A DNA stretch of 64,000 nucleotides from contig CM030944.1 in assembly GCA_018136815.1 (NCBI GenBank), forward strand, positions 1,116,456 through 1,180,455. The letters are read 5' to 3'. The notes beneath the pieces are model-generated. The model saw nothing but the letters and a program-made list of their open reading frames with translations. It made no database searches and was not told where the DNA came from. The stretch is from Isochrysis galbana. Its lineage: Eukaryota > Haptophyta > Isochrysidales > Isochrysidaceae. Shown here one piece after another: positions 1 through 9,883 of this stretch. Position 1 is the first letter of the stretch, and the number at the start of each line of letters is the position of its first letter. A program made the translations under genes and the position numbers.

Positions 1-449
1 CCATCGCGCGTGTACCGCCTGAGCCGACGGCGCGGTACATGCGCGCACGTTTGCAATGGGACACTAGCTTGCCCAGCCTCGCGGCGAGAAGCAGCGTTAT
101 GAATAGGTAGATGAGCGAGATCCTCAGCCTGCAGAGCGGTGGGCTGATGCTCACGCTGTCGAGGAAGGATGCCGCCGAGCCGCAGGCGCACCCGAGGATG
201 ATGAGGACTAGGAAGGGGGTCCCCGCGAGCTGCATCGGCCTCCTCCAGCGCAGCCCGATCCCCGCGGCGAGCAGAGATCCCTCGAGCACCAGAGACGAGA
301 GAGAGAGAGTGGAGGTGGTCGAGGCCCATCGGGCGGCGGCATCGGCAGCAGCCCTCCCAACCTCCTCTGAGCTGGTTGGGCAGACGCGGCAGAGGTCAGC
401 CTCCCACACGAGCTCGCATGCGAGCGTGCGGTTCCCCTCCATCCGTAGA
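1..449 (-). CDS. Class C GPCR-like receptor, internal fragment (cut by window start)
   Basis: An open frame runs on the minus strand off the left edge of the window. It reads a short Cys-containing stretch (CELVWEADLCRVCPTSSE), then a hydrophobic segment (SLVLEGSLLAAGIGL), a basic loop with RWRRPMQLAG, a second hydrophobic segment (PFLVLIILGCACGSAASFLD), a loop Cys (PPLCRLR) and a third hydrophobic segment ending in AARLGKL. This order matches TM1 to TM3 of the 7tm_3 (class C, GABA-B/mGluR-like) family, with the conserved Cys and Arg just before TM3. There is no in-frame stop from 1 to about 449. The right end is either an ATG at 442 or a splice acceptor near 450 that follows a pyrimidine tract on the sense strand; I cannot decide. 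Ligand unknown. Confidence 0.5.
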
Positions 450-1316
450 CTCCACGGGAGTAGGGGTGCCGGCGGGAGGAAGGAGGAGGAGGGAGGTGGA
501 AGGGTGGGAAGAGGCGGGAGAGAAGAGGGAGGGAGGCCGCCCCCTCCCCCCTCTCCGCCTCCCTCTCGCTGTCTCTCTAGTGGAGAGTACTCTTCTCTCA
601 CATACGGACACCCTCGAGAGAGAGAGAGAGAGAGGGCGAGAGAGGGGGGGGGGGGGGGGAAGGGAGGGAGAGATAGCCTTCACACTCACATGTACACAGA
701 TGTATTTCCTCTCTCTCTCTCTCTCTTAGGTAGGGGCCTCTCCAACCGCCCCGCCGCCGCCGCCCCCCCCCCCTCTCTCCTCTCTCCTCCTTCCTCGTTT
801 CCTCTCTCTCTCTCTCTCCTCCCCCATCGAACGTGCTGCTTCTTCCTCTGCTCCCGCCTCCTCTCTCCCTCTCTCTCTCTCTCCCTGGCGGCGCTGGTGA
901 CGGACATCTCTCCCTCTCTCTCCTGCTCGAACCTTTCTCCTTCATCCCACCCTTCCCTCTCCGAGGGGGAAAGGGTGGGAATAATCTTTCTCCTAGGGGG
1001 AAATCACCCACTCTACTCTCCCCCCCCCACCCTCTTCCTCATGTATCCAGCAGCTCTCAGCCTCTCTCCCCCTCTCCCTCTCTCTCCTCCACTCAAAAGA
1101 GTCCTGCCCCGCTCTCTTCTGTACTCCTACTTTCTCAGCCAACCAGAAGGGGGTAGAGGCCGACTTCCACCAATTCGCTCGAGGGCTCTTCCCCAGCGTT
1201 CTTTCCACCTTCTCTCCTTCTTTCAAAGAGTATGCAGACGCAGTATGGCTGCATCTCTTCTTTGGGAAGGATGCATCTCTCTCCTCTCTCTCTCCTCTCT
1301 CTCTCCTCTCTCTCTC

Positions 1317-1348
<32 letters not shown>

Positions 1349-1363
1349 CCCTCCCCCCCCTCC

Positions 1364-1404
<41 letters not shown>

Positions 1405-1700
1405 TCTCTCTCTCTCTCTCATTCGGACGAATGGGGCCCTCAGCAGGCTTGGCCCAGGTTAGAGAGAACCCAGTAGAGAGGGTTAGACCGGCCTCCCTAT
1501 AAATAGCCCAGAGAGAGATTCCCCCCCCCCCCCCCTTTCCCCCGCGGCCCACTCGCCCCCCGCCGGAGCGGCGGAGCACAGCCAAGAGAGAAGGAGAATG
1601 CGAGATAAAAAAAGCACTGAGAGCTCTCCCTTCCCCCCTCCCCCCCCCCTCCCCCTTTTTTCTCTCCCCCCCCCCCTCTTCCCCCCCTTTGTGCACGTGG
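450..1700. repeat. CT/GA-rich low-complexity region with microsatellites
   Basis: About 1.2 kb dominated by CT on the plus strand, with G or C homopolymers near 645-660 and 1520-1535 and a long (CT)n block at about 1264-1425. It lies directly upstream of the lysyl-tRNA synthetase start and probably includes its promoter and 5' leader. The long reading frames here are Ser/Leu/Pro-rich on one strand and Arg/Glu-rich on the other, as expected from translating the repeat, so I call no gene. Confidence 0.8.
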
Positions 1701-1714
1701 GAGTCGGAAGCGCG

Positions 1715-4445
1715 ATGGCGGACGAGGCGGCGCCCAACCCAGAGGAGGGCCAGGGCCTCTCCAAGAACGAGATGAAGCGGCGGGCGAAGCAGGAGGCGCT
1801 GGCGAAGCAGCGGGCCGAGAAGGCCGCCGCGAAGGCCGCCGCAGACGCCGCCAAGCCCTCCAAGCCCAAGGCGGCTGCAGCGGAGGAGGAGGAGGAGGAG
1901 CTCGATCCCACAAAGTACTTTGAGAACCGGCTGGCGTTCGTCAACGGCGTCAAGGCGGCTGGAGGCAACGCCTATCCGCACAAGTTCCACACGAGCTGCC
2001 AGATCCCCGAGTACATCGCCAAGTACGAGGCCATCGGCTCAGGAGAGTTCTCGGCAGACAGTGGCATCGGGCTGGCCGGCCGGATCGGCTCCAAGCGCTC
2101 GGGAGGCAAGGGGCTGATCTTCTTCGACCTCGTCGGCGACGGCGCCAAGGTGCAGGTCTTTGCTGACGCGAGTAAGTTCACCGAATTCGCCTCGCTCGAG
2201 AAGGAGGAACGCAACGCCAAGTTCTCCGCGCTGATGGTCACCATGAAGCGTGGAGATATTGTCGGCGTGCGCGGCACGCCCGGGAAGACCCGGCGCGGCG
2301 AGCTCTCGCTCTTCCCGACCGAGATGGTGCTGCTTACGCCCTGTCTGCACATGCTGCCTAAGTCGGGCCCCGGTCTCCCTGGCCTCACCGACAAGGAGAC
2401 GCGCTACCGCCAGCGCTACCTTGACCTCATCATGAATCCGGGCACGCGCTCCAACTTCATCACGCGCACTCGGATCATCAACTTCCTCCGACGCTTCCTT
2501 GACATGCACGGCTTCCTCGAGGTGGAGACGCCAATGATGAACGCCATACCTGGTGGCGCCACGGCACGCCCTTTCATCACCAAGCACAACGAGCTCAATC
2601 TGGACATGTACATGCGCATCGCACCAGAGCTGTACCTCAAGGTGAGCCTAGTGCAGTTTGCTCCAGACCCTGTAGAGCAGCTGTGTTTCTCGGAGGCGGT
2701 GGTTGTGTTGGGATGGGGATCAGAGCAGCCCGTTGGTATGATATCCTGGCGCCGCGAGATGTGCGCTCGTACTGTGCCACGGGACACAGTGCGACAGGGC
2801 CAACCCAAGCCGCTGCCATTCACGCGGAGCCCGTGCCATTTGCCGCAGTAGAGAGCCGTTTCTCTCGTGCCAGAGGCAACATGTCACCAGGATTCTCTTC
2901 CGCTAGCCTGCTGCATCCACCCGACCTCCTCAACGCTTTGCAGATGCTTGTCGTCGGTGGCTTGGACCGTGTTTATGAGGTCGGCCGCCTATTCCGCAAC
3001 GAGGGTATGGACCTCACCCACAACCCGGAATTCACCACATGCGAGTTCTATTGGGCGTACGCCGACTATGACGACCTCATCAAGTTCACCGAGGAGCTTC
3101 TCTCGCAGATGGTCCTCAACATCTGCGGATCTTACAAGATCAAGCTGCATCCCGAGCCCAAGTGCGCTGCACTCACCGGGAACACTGAGTTGGCCTCAAC
3201 TAGTGCACTCTGTCCGGCGCCATTGGGCTCACAACGTCTTGCTGGGAGCTACTAATGATCTTCACGTCATTTACCGCTACCAATTACCTGGAACTGAGGG
3301 TGCTCTCCACGCCTTTCCGTCTACAGGCCGGGCGAGGAGCCGCGCGTGCTGGAGATGGACTTCACTCCGCCCTTCAAGCGCATTTCGATGATTTCGGGAT
3401 TGGAGGAGAAACTAGGCGTTAAATTCCCGATGCCGCTTGAGAGCGACGAGGCTAACGAATTCCTCAAGCAGCAGGTGACAGCCTTACTTGTGCCTGCACT
3501 TCACATGGAGGCTGCGCTGGCTCGAGCCATTTCGGAACCCACCTTTGGCACATGGCTCTCAACGAAAACAACCTAGCCCGCTAAGCGGGCGCTCCCTCTC
3601 AACTGCGCAGTGCAAGAAGCACAACGTGGAGTGCAAGCCACCCCACACGACAGCCCGCCTGCTCGACAAGCTCGTGGGTGAGTTCTTGGAGTCGCAGGCA
3701 AGTCTCGAGCCACACGTATCGCCCTTTCACATGGAAGGCCTTGTGTAGCGCCCGTTGGCTCTGTCCCCTGGCTCCTCTGCCTCCTTAGGTAGCATCCTTC
3801 AACAAGATGTTCGCGCACAGTCCACTAGCCTGCTGACCATTCCTCTGCCTTACACGTTTGCAGTGCTTGGACCCAACATTCATCTGCGACCACCCGAAGA
3901 TCATGTCACCCCTTGCTAAGGACCACCGTTCGATGCCCGGGCTCACCGAGCGCTTTGAGCTCTTTGCCAACTACCATGAAATGTGCAACGCCTACACTGA
4001 GCTCAATGACCCAGTGGAACAGCGTGCTCGGTTCGCAAGCCAGGTAAGAGGGCCACAATCACGCACTACTCCCATGCGATTTGTTTATTCTGCGATGGCG
4101 CCCGCGTGTTGTCGGTTTAGCTTGCCCAGATCCCTGCGAGTGACCCAACCCAATATGTAGGCCAATCCCGAAGATCTATGCACGTATCTAATCCGTATTG
4201 CCCCCTTGCCTTACTCGCCCTCGTAGGCGAAGGACAAGGCCGCTGGCGACGACGAGGCTATGTTCGTTGACGAGGGCTACATCACCGCCCTTGAGTATGG
4301 CCTGCCACCAACCGCAGGCTGGGGTATGGGCATCGACCGGCTCACAATGTTACTCACGGACAATGAGTCCATTAAGGAAGTCCTACTATTCCCCGCCATG
4401 CGGCCCGTGGGAATGCCCGCCGACCAAGCAGCGGGATGCCAGTAA
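1715..4445 (+). CDS. KARS: Lysyl-tRNA synthetase, cytosolic class II type
   Basis: Charges tRNA-Lys with lysine for cytosolic translation. Exons: 1715-2641, 2944-3161, 3327-3474, 3611-3697, 3864-4043, 4227-4445; they join in phase to 592 residues, close to animal cytosolic enzymes (about 600). The ATG in a GCGATGG context opens a Lys/Ala-rich N-terminal extension (about residues 1-65), then an OB-fold anticodon-binding domain, then the class II core. Motif 1 is around [11 protein letters not shown], motif 2 around [20 protein letters not shown], motif 3 GWGMGIDRL. Introns 1, 2, 3 and 5 begin with GT; intron 4 begins CAG|GCAAGT, a GC-AG intron that exactly restores the conserved GEFLE...[11 protein letters not shown] reading. 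The stop at 4445 sits inside a possible donor (CA|GTAAGT), so a further C-terminal exon is possible but not needed. Identification is secure; exact exon 6 end less so. Confidence 0.95.
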
Positions 4446-4740
4446 GTTCTACGCGCAGATGTCGCTCAATTTGTGGTCGAAGTCTATGGTCAACTCTCCT
4501 GGCTCGCGAGGCGACTTGAAACCCGCATTCGCGTCGACTCCCGATACTGACAATTGAGGAAGGCGTGCTCGTGATGCTGAGAGCGACGCACCTCGTCTTC
4601 AGAGCCCCCCGACCGTGACAACGCAGCGCAATAAAGGCAAGTCCATGACACCTTCGAGGCTACGTCCACAAAGTATGCGCGGGAAGCCATTGTCGCCCTG
4701 AAGCACATTGTTGGTGGGCTCCTCGTAGGAGATTAGTGCC
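4446..4740. other. Intergenic, 3' flank of lysyl-tRNA synthetase
   Basis: About 300 bases after the lysyl-tRNA synthetase stop. I see no convincing gene, RNA or repeat; it presumably holds the 3' UTR. Confidence 0.5.
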
Positions 4741-4789
4741 ATGCCCGTCGCCAATATGTGGTGTGTGTGTAGGGGCGGCAGATGTGATA

Positions 4790-5085
4790 GGGCGGTCAAA
4801 CAGACAATTATCTTTAAAAAGATAGGGTCATGGAGCGCGCGTCGCTCCCCTCCTCCCCTGCCGTCACCCCCGCCGCGTCGGCCGATCGGGCCGCGACCAA
4901 CGCCGCGCCGCCGAAGCGAGCGCGTGCAGTACCCAAGACAAACCAGGTGTGCACGAGCCACGGCCCGTGCCACCACCAACAAGCCCCACAAGCCACCATG
5001 GCCACCCAAGTCTCTCCTCATCTCTAGCCCCACACAACCAACCCCAAAGAGGGACACAGAGACGGCAAGACGCAGCTCATAAAAA
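4790..5085 (+). mobile_element. 5' end fragment of a retroelement family with conserved leader
   Basis: A short hairpin-prone leader (ATCTTTAAAAAGAT) is followed by AGGGTCATGGAG and an Ala/Pro-rich reading frame (4830-5027, 65 codons). The same leader and start context appear on the minus strand just before the 15061-16239 ORF and, in weaker form, before the minus-strand ORF starting near 31700. The GGGCGGTCAAACAG sequence at 4790 also recurs at about 52791. The ORF has a few basic residues (PPKRARAV) after an acidic/Ala-rich start, like the 15-16 kb ORF, so this is probably a truncated copy of the same element type. Family assignment is inference from these shared ends. Confidence 0.4.
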
Positions 5086-7647
5086 AATATTCTTGAAGAT
5101 GCCTACTACTTTGCTATCGCCCGCCCCGCGCTTTGGGGGCTGCCCTTGACATCGCCCTTGCCCCACCCACTCTCCCCTTTCGCACCCCCCCTCGGTCCTT
5201 TTTGTTCGGTTTCGGGGGGTCGACCCATGTGCACTACTTTGGGTCTGGCGTCAGGGGAGGGGGGGGGCGGGCCTTTCGGCTCGCCGTTGCTGTGAGGCGC
5301 TTTGGGTTGCGACTCTTTGTGGGGGCCCAGCCTTGCGGCTTTCCTCTATGGGTGGGTCGTTAGGGAGTCTCTCCTCCCTTGTAGCCAGGGCGCTATCCCT
5401 GGTCGCTCGCATGTTCCTTGTTTTCTTGTACGAGGATGTGTTCGATCTCCAGTTTCTGCGTTGCTATCTTTAGGGTATGGCTTGGTGCTAGTGTGTCGTT
5501 GTCTATTACGTCGAAAAGAGGGCGGAAGTCGTTGGTGTCTATTCGTTTTTTTGGTTGTCGGCCCATGTCTGCTTGGGCTCTTCTGGCCGCGTCCGTGGAG
5601 TTGCCGAAATGCGCTGCCTTCACTAGGGTGGTGAATCTCGTTATTATTCTTTTTTTGATTTGTTTGCTATCAAATGTTATGTTGTCGAAGTGTACTCTGT
5701 AAAAGTCTGTTAGAATGTATCTCCATGCTAGGATGTATAGTATTTCTCTAGAGTGTGGCGAGTGCGTGTTGGGGAGTATGAATAGTCTATCTACTGCTTG
5801 GTCGGTGGAAGTCGAAACGTGTTGAGTTGGATGGTATTCTGTCATCTCGTGTATCACGGTAGAAGGGGCGCAACGAAGACTACCGGTAGCTTTAAAGACA
5901 ACGACTTCGCAGTGTTGGAACTACGTCATATTAGCATCCTAGAATTTTTTTATTGTGCCCAGACACCTAAAGCAGTCGCTATCTAATAGATCCCCAGCTT
6001 GAAACCGAAAAACTCGAACGCGAAAAGCGAATTTTTTGTATACGAATGTTGAAGACTACGGTCATTGACGTTCAACGACCCACGGGCAGATTCACACATA
6101 CAGACTCACAGGGCACCTAAGACACTCGACCCAGTGGATTGGGGCCCTACTCGGCATTCCCTACTACTTTGCCGCAGGGATCTACCCGCGAGCGACGAAA
6201 TCACGCTCGCTATGGCCTACTGAAGTCGGGCCCCAGAGGCCCTTTCGAGCGCTGGCAACGCGACCTGCAGTGGGGGGACATGGCGCCCGCGCGCGGGTGC
6301 TTCCGCGGCGCCTGCGGTCACCTTAGACCAGGAGCCGAGGCCTGACGCCAAAAAAGAGCCCTCACAAAGAATTGCTGCCCCCCCACACCAGCTGGCGTGC
6401 TGACGAGGGCGTCTCGTACAGCGAGAGGCCGGCATTTGCCGGCCCCTGGACGATCGCCAACGCGATGGGCCCCACCTGGGCCGCGGTGGAAGTGGGCAGC
6501 GCACCCATGCCGGTACAGGCCCGGCCATCTCGACCCCTCTCGCCTGCCTTCCAGAGGAGCCCTGGCCGGTGGCCCATCGGACACCCCTCTCCGGGGCGCC
6601 ATCGCAGTGGACCGAAGTCCGAAGAAGCCCTCTTCACAGTCGACTTGAGCACAGAAGAAACCGGGCGTTTACGGGAGAATCAAGTGTTTTATTTTCGTTG
6701 ATCCTATCATTAAAAATGCGTTTGTTTTGACCTCTATTATCACGGTCATATAAGCTTGATATGACCGTTGGTCGCTCACATGACATCGCACGGGCCATGC
6801 TACGCACAAACATCACATGTGTGTGACGCTCGACGCCATTGATGCAACATTTTGATCGATCGGAAGTGCGGCAGATAACCGTCGCCGTCACGCAACGCGC
6901 AACGCAAACTCCAGACGCTGAAGGTGATCACGCACACGCGCACACTCGCAACGTCATTACAGGGCGTACAATCTGGCACACAACCAGCGGGATTGTAATG
7001 TGCGCTGCAACTACGCTTGGTGCCGCCGCGACCCGATCGCTTGGGGTCTCCGCAAGGATACCAATTTGGGAATCGCTCGGCGCGCTCGCCAGGCGCCCGA
7101 GCACTTGCTGACCCCACGGTTGTCGGGCGCTGTTAAGTGGGTTGTCAGGGCAAACCTGGGCACCCAAAGCAGGGAGATGATAGGGGAGACTGTCAGGGGG
7201 AGGGGGGCGGACCGTGGCGAGGCTTTGGCCGTTGATAATGAGGCGGCAATGAGGCTAACATTTTCCGTTGTCTTCCCCCCCCCTCCGAAGACTACACGGT
7301 AGTCTTTAAGACTACGCGTTTGCGCAACCGATCATGTCGAATATGTCGTCCAGCGCCGGGCATGTCCCTAGGTGCGTAGATGATTCGTGTGATTGTTTGC
7401 AGAGTCGGCATGTCGGGTCTCTTCCGGGGAATCTGTTATGTGTTCCTATTCTACGATGCGTGATGTGTTGGAAGTGTAAGTATGAGTCTCTCGCCGTCAT
7501 CATTGGGGAGGTGTATATGCGTGCCAAGTGCTTCCACGTGTTTTCATCGACCGGGAGTCTGTCCTTCCATCGTTGGCGCATCCGCACGGTCATCCTCCTC
7601 TCGCGCTCCTGCTCGCTGGTTGCGTTCGACCCTCTCGCCACGGCCAC
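5085..7647 (-). pseudogene. 3' half of a LINE-like retrotransposon, split by an insertion
   Basis: Two minus-strand frames form one C-terminal segment of a non-LTR retrotransposon protein. The upstream part (7647 to 7329) contains TARDSYLHFQHITHRRIG followed by a CCHC knuckle (C-x2-C, then His and Cys in SSTHLGTC), as in the zf-RVT domain that follows LINE reverse transcriptase. The downstream part (5867 to 5393) contains ILAWRYILTDFYRVHFDN. The same two blocks sit next to each other in the intact copy at 8713-9540. Removing 5875-7321 plus one 7-bp repeat joins them in frame. No reverse-transcriptase core is present. A T-rich tail near 5085-5097 on the minus strand resembles the tails of other copies here. 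The upstream part has no good ATG, so the copy is 5'-truncated. Confidence 0.7.
5875..7321. mobile_element. 1,447-bp insertion with 7-bp target-site duplication inside a LINE ORF
   Basis: The insert is flanked by GCGCAAC at 5868-5874 and 7322-7328. Its left end begins GAAGACTACCGGTAG and its right end carries the inverse complement of AAGACTACCG at 7297-7306, so imperfect terminal inverted repeats are present. Excision of the insert and one repeat restores the host ORF without frameshift. I find no transposase: frames inside are short and unrelated to known families, so it looks like a non-autonomous DNA transposon. The interior around 6130-6660 is GC-rich, the ends more AT-rich. Superfamily cannot be named from the ends alone. 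Confidence 0.65.
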
Positions 7648-7723
7648 CGGTCGACTGGACGCCGAGCGCGAGCGCTGCTCGCACGACTCGTCCCACCTCT
7701 TGCTCCAAGGCTTCGGCGGCGGA

Positions 7724-8387
7724 GATGGAGTCTCTTCGCGCTCCCGGGGCTGAGCAGGAGTCTCTTTCTCCGTTCGAGGAGGTCACCACCACCATCACCG
7801 ACAAGGACTGCGGGCCTGTGGAGGAAGGAGCAGACGAGGAGAACGAGAACTGTGCGTCGGACGCTCCAGGCCTTCTTCTTGCCATCGCTCCAGCTGCGGA
7901 GGTCGAGGAGCCAGCCGAGTCGATGGAGGAGGAGGCTGATGCGCTTGCTGTCATCGAGGACAAGGCAGTGGAGAAGGACGACGAGGAGAAGACGGAGAAG
8001 GAGAAGGAGGGAGAGAGGACGGCTGCGTCCGACGCACCAGTCGGAGACAAGACTCTGTTCGAGGAGGCCACGCAGCTGGAGGAGGTTACGCCGCTGGAGG
8101 AGGTTACGCCGCTGGAGGAGGTTACGCCGCTGGAGGCCACGCAGCTCGAGGAGGACCAGAAGGAGGAGCTCCAGGCGCAGCGTCATCCGCGGCAGGCGCG
8201 GCGCCGCGGGCGGCGCGTCCAGGAAAAAGTGCAGGCAGAGCGTGCGCCACGGCGACGAAGAGTGGAATCACGCTCTTTGTGTACGCGATTGCGAAAACCG
8301 CAAGAAGGGCAATGCCCACTGCCAGAAAAATACGCCACTTGCCGTGTCTGGTCTTCCATTCATTGGCAAGCTGCGCGTCGTCAATGA
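7724..8387 (+). CDS. Acidic repeat-containing ORF, doubtful
   Basis: From the ATG at 7724 the frame is strongly Glu-rich and contains three tandem 18-bp units encoding TPLEEV (about 8085-8140), flanked by two ATQLEE copies. After about residue 155 the composition changes abruptly to Arg-rich, where a different minus-strand ORF (8122-8403) overlaps, so the true end may lie near 8200. Codon periodicity looks gene-like over the acidic part, but I recognise no domain. It sits between two LINE fragments in opposite orientation and could be a gene remnant or element cargo. Confidence 0.25.
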
Positions 8388-8403
8388 AAACCGGGTACGC
8401 CAT
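8122..8403 (-). CDS. Small putative membrane protein ORF, doubtful
   Basis: An ATG at 8403 opens a 93-codon frame. The first 60 residues look natural: a hydrophilic start (MAYPVFIDDAQLANEWKTRH), then one membrane helix (IFLAVGIALLAVFAIAYTKS) and a second hydrophobic patch. The remainder is Ala/Pro-rich low complexity overlapping the acidic plus-strand ORF. I cannot identify it. It may be the first exon of a longer gene or the remains of one. Confidence 0.25.
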   Translation of the reverse strand: MAYPVFIDDAQLANEWKTRHGKWRIFLAVGIALLAVFAIAYTKSVIPLFVAVAHALPALFPGRAARGAAPAADDAAPGAPPSGPPRAAWPPAA

Positions 8404-8712
8404 TTATGTAACATCACGGGTAAAAAAACTTTTCGCACACACCGTATCAGGGCTGGCGTTCAGATCCATCAGTCAGAATTCACACCCAACTTCTTCATTC
8501 TTTTCCACGACTAGTTTCAGTCACTGGAGGGAGTTCACCCCTCCGAGTTTCGTGACGCTCCTCTGGGTGCCGGAGAAGGTGCGCCTCACCGCGCCCACTG
8601 CAGCCTGGTCCTCTTTTGACGGAACGTGACTTCATCACGTAGTCAAGCTCAATGTGATGGGGGAACCCCATATTTATGAAAGGGCCAACCCGCAGCCATC
8701 ACCAGAAGAATT

Positions 8713-9540
8713 ATGCACCCCATTGAAATGGGGACGAGCCGAGCGTACGACGGTCCGGCCGAGACGGCGTACCCGATACCACAAGAGTACACGTTCAAAG
8801 GCGCGAATAAAACCCTAGAGGATGTTAACGTCAAGGCGCTGACAAAAGCGTTTCTCGCAATGAGAAAAACGAAGAAACAAAAATCCACATTGAGGTGGGA
8901 AAAACGATTGCCGGACATCTCCGGGAAATGGAAACAAGTATCTCAGCTATACAAATACAACTTTTTAACGCCGAGAGACTCATATATGCACTTCAAACAC
9001 GTCCTGCATAGGAGAATAGCCACGGCGAACCGGTTCGCCGACGATCCGACGTGCCGCTTTTGTGGCATAGCCCCCGAGAGCTCCACCCACATAGCCACGT
9101 GCATCGCGACGGCGCCCATCTTCGAATTCATAGAAGGGCTTCTGGGGACAAATCTGAGGCCGGGCTCCGAGATAGCCCAACGTCTCTTTTGCTACCAAGT
9201 AGACAGACCGCATCCCTCCTCGGGGTACTTAGGTATCCTGGCGTGGAGATACATCCTCACGGACTTTTATAACATCCAATATGGCAACGCGGACGGTAGG
9301 TCCGTTAGGACAATCTTGAGAGCGATCCTTACGAGATACCACTTATTAGTAACGGCGAAGGTCGGTTTTTTTCAAAGGTTAAAAAAACAACGCGAGAACA
9401 TGGGGCTACACGCCCCGAGCAACAAACATATCCGGAAAATGATAAGCCCTCTGTATACTATAGACAAGGATTTCAACCTAGGAGCATCAGAAGACCTCTT
9501 GCAGGCGGCGAGAGGACTGGACATAAGAAACATCACCTAG
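8713..9540 (+). CDS. LINE-like retrotransposon C-terminal protein fragment with zf-RVT domain
   Basis: 275 codons, single exon. Residues near 80-140 read FLTPRDSYMHFKHVLHRRI, then a CCHC knuckle (DDPTCRFCG with His and Cys in SSTHIATC), the zinc-binding module found downstream of reverse transcriptase in non-LTR retrotransposons. Further on comes ILAWRYILTDFYNIQYGN, matching the split copy at 5.4-7.6 kb. There is no reverse-transcriptase palm motif upstream (8404-8712 looks non-coding), so this is a 5'-truncated copy although its frame is intact. The two copies are clearly diverged, which suggests different lineages. Its 3' UTR and tail run on to 9842. Confidence 0.7.
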   Translation: MHPIEMGTSRAYDGPAETAYPIPQEYTFKGANKTLEDVNVKALTKAFLAMRKTKKQKSTLRWEKRLPDISGKWKQVSQLYKYNFLTPRDSYMHFKHVLHRRIATANRFADDPTCRFCGIAPESSTHIATCIATAPIFEFIEGLLGTNLRPGSEIAQRLFCYQVDRPHPSSGYLGILAWRYILTDFYNIQYGNADGRSVRTILRAILTRYHLLVTAKVGFFQRLKKQRENMGLHAPSNKHIRKMISPLYTIDKDFNLGASEDLLQAARGLDIRNIT

Positions 9541-9842
9541 GGTAGCCAAATCTCTTAATAGGAACCGCACCGGAAACCAATAAGGACCTCACGCTATAGT
9601 AATGAGGAAAAACCCGAACCGAATCTAGACCAAGAGACAAGCCACAATCTCCCACCCCCTTCTCTCCAACTCCCGGCCGAAGCAGCGCGCGCGGCCTCCC
9701 TGGAACCAACTTCTCCGCCAGAGAGGGAACTGGGGAAGGGGAAGGGGGTTGTTTAGGGGTTAAGGTTGGGTAGTAGGGAGGTACACTAGCAAGCTGCCTC
9801 ACGCCGTGTACGTAGCGGGAATTTTTAAGAAGATTTTTTTTT
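9541..9842 (+). mobile_element. 3' UTR and T-rich tail of the LINE-like element
   Basis: The stretch after the ORF stop ends in AAGAAG followed by a run of T. The last 115 bases (9728-9842) are nearly identical to 23174-23289, including GGGGTTAAGGTTGGGTAGTA and the tail. That shared 3' end defines the element family. The tail stops about 40 bases before the stop codon of the convergent gene at 9884-13573, so the element probably sits in that gene's 3' UTR. Confidence 0.65.
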
Positions 9843-9883
9843 CATGGCATCGCAGGCACACTCATCACTCATCTAAAGGCTGG

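Noticed and set aside
111-1502. 463-codon plus-strand frame at the left end
   Set aside because: It runs antisense through the GPCR-like fragment and then through CT microsatellite; composition is pure repeat translation.
6362-6701. 109-codon frame inside the 1,447-bp insertion as a possible transposase
   Set aside because: No catalytic or DNA-binding motif, overlapped by equally long frames on the other strand.
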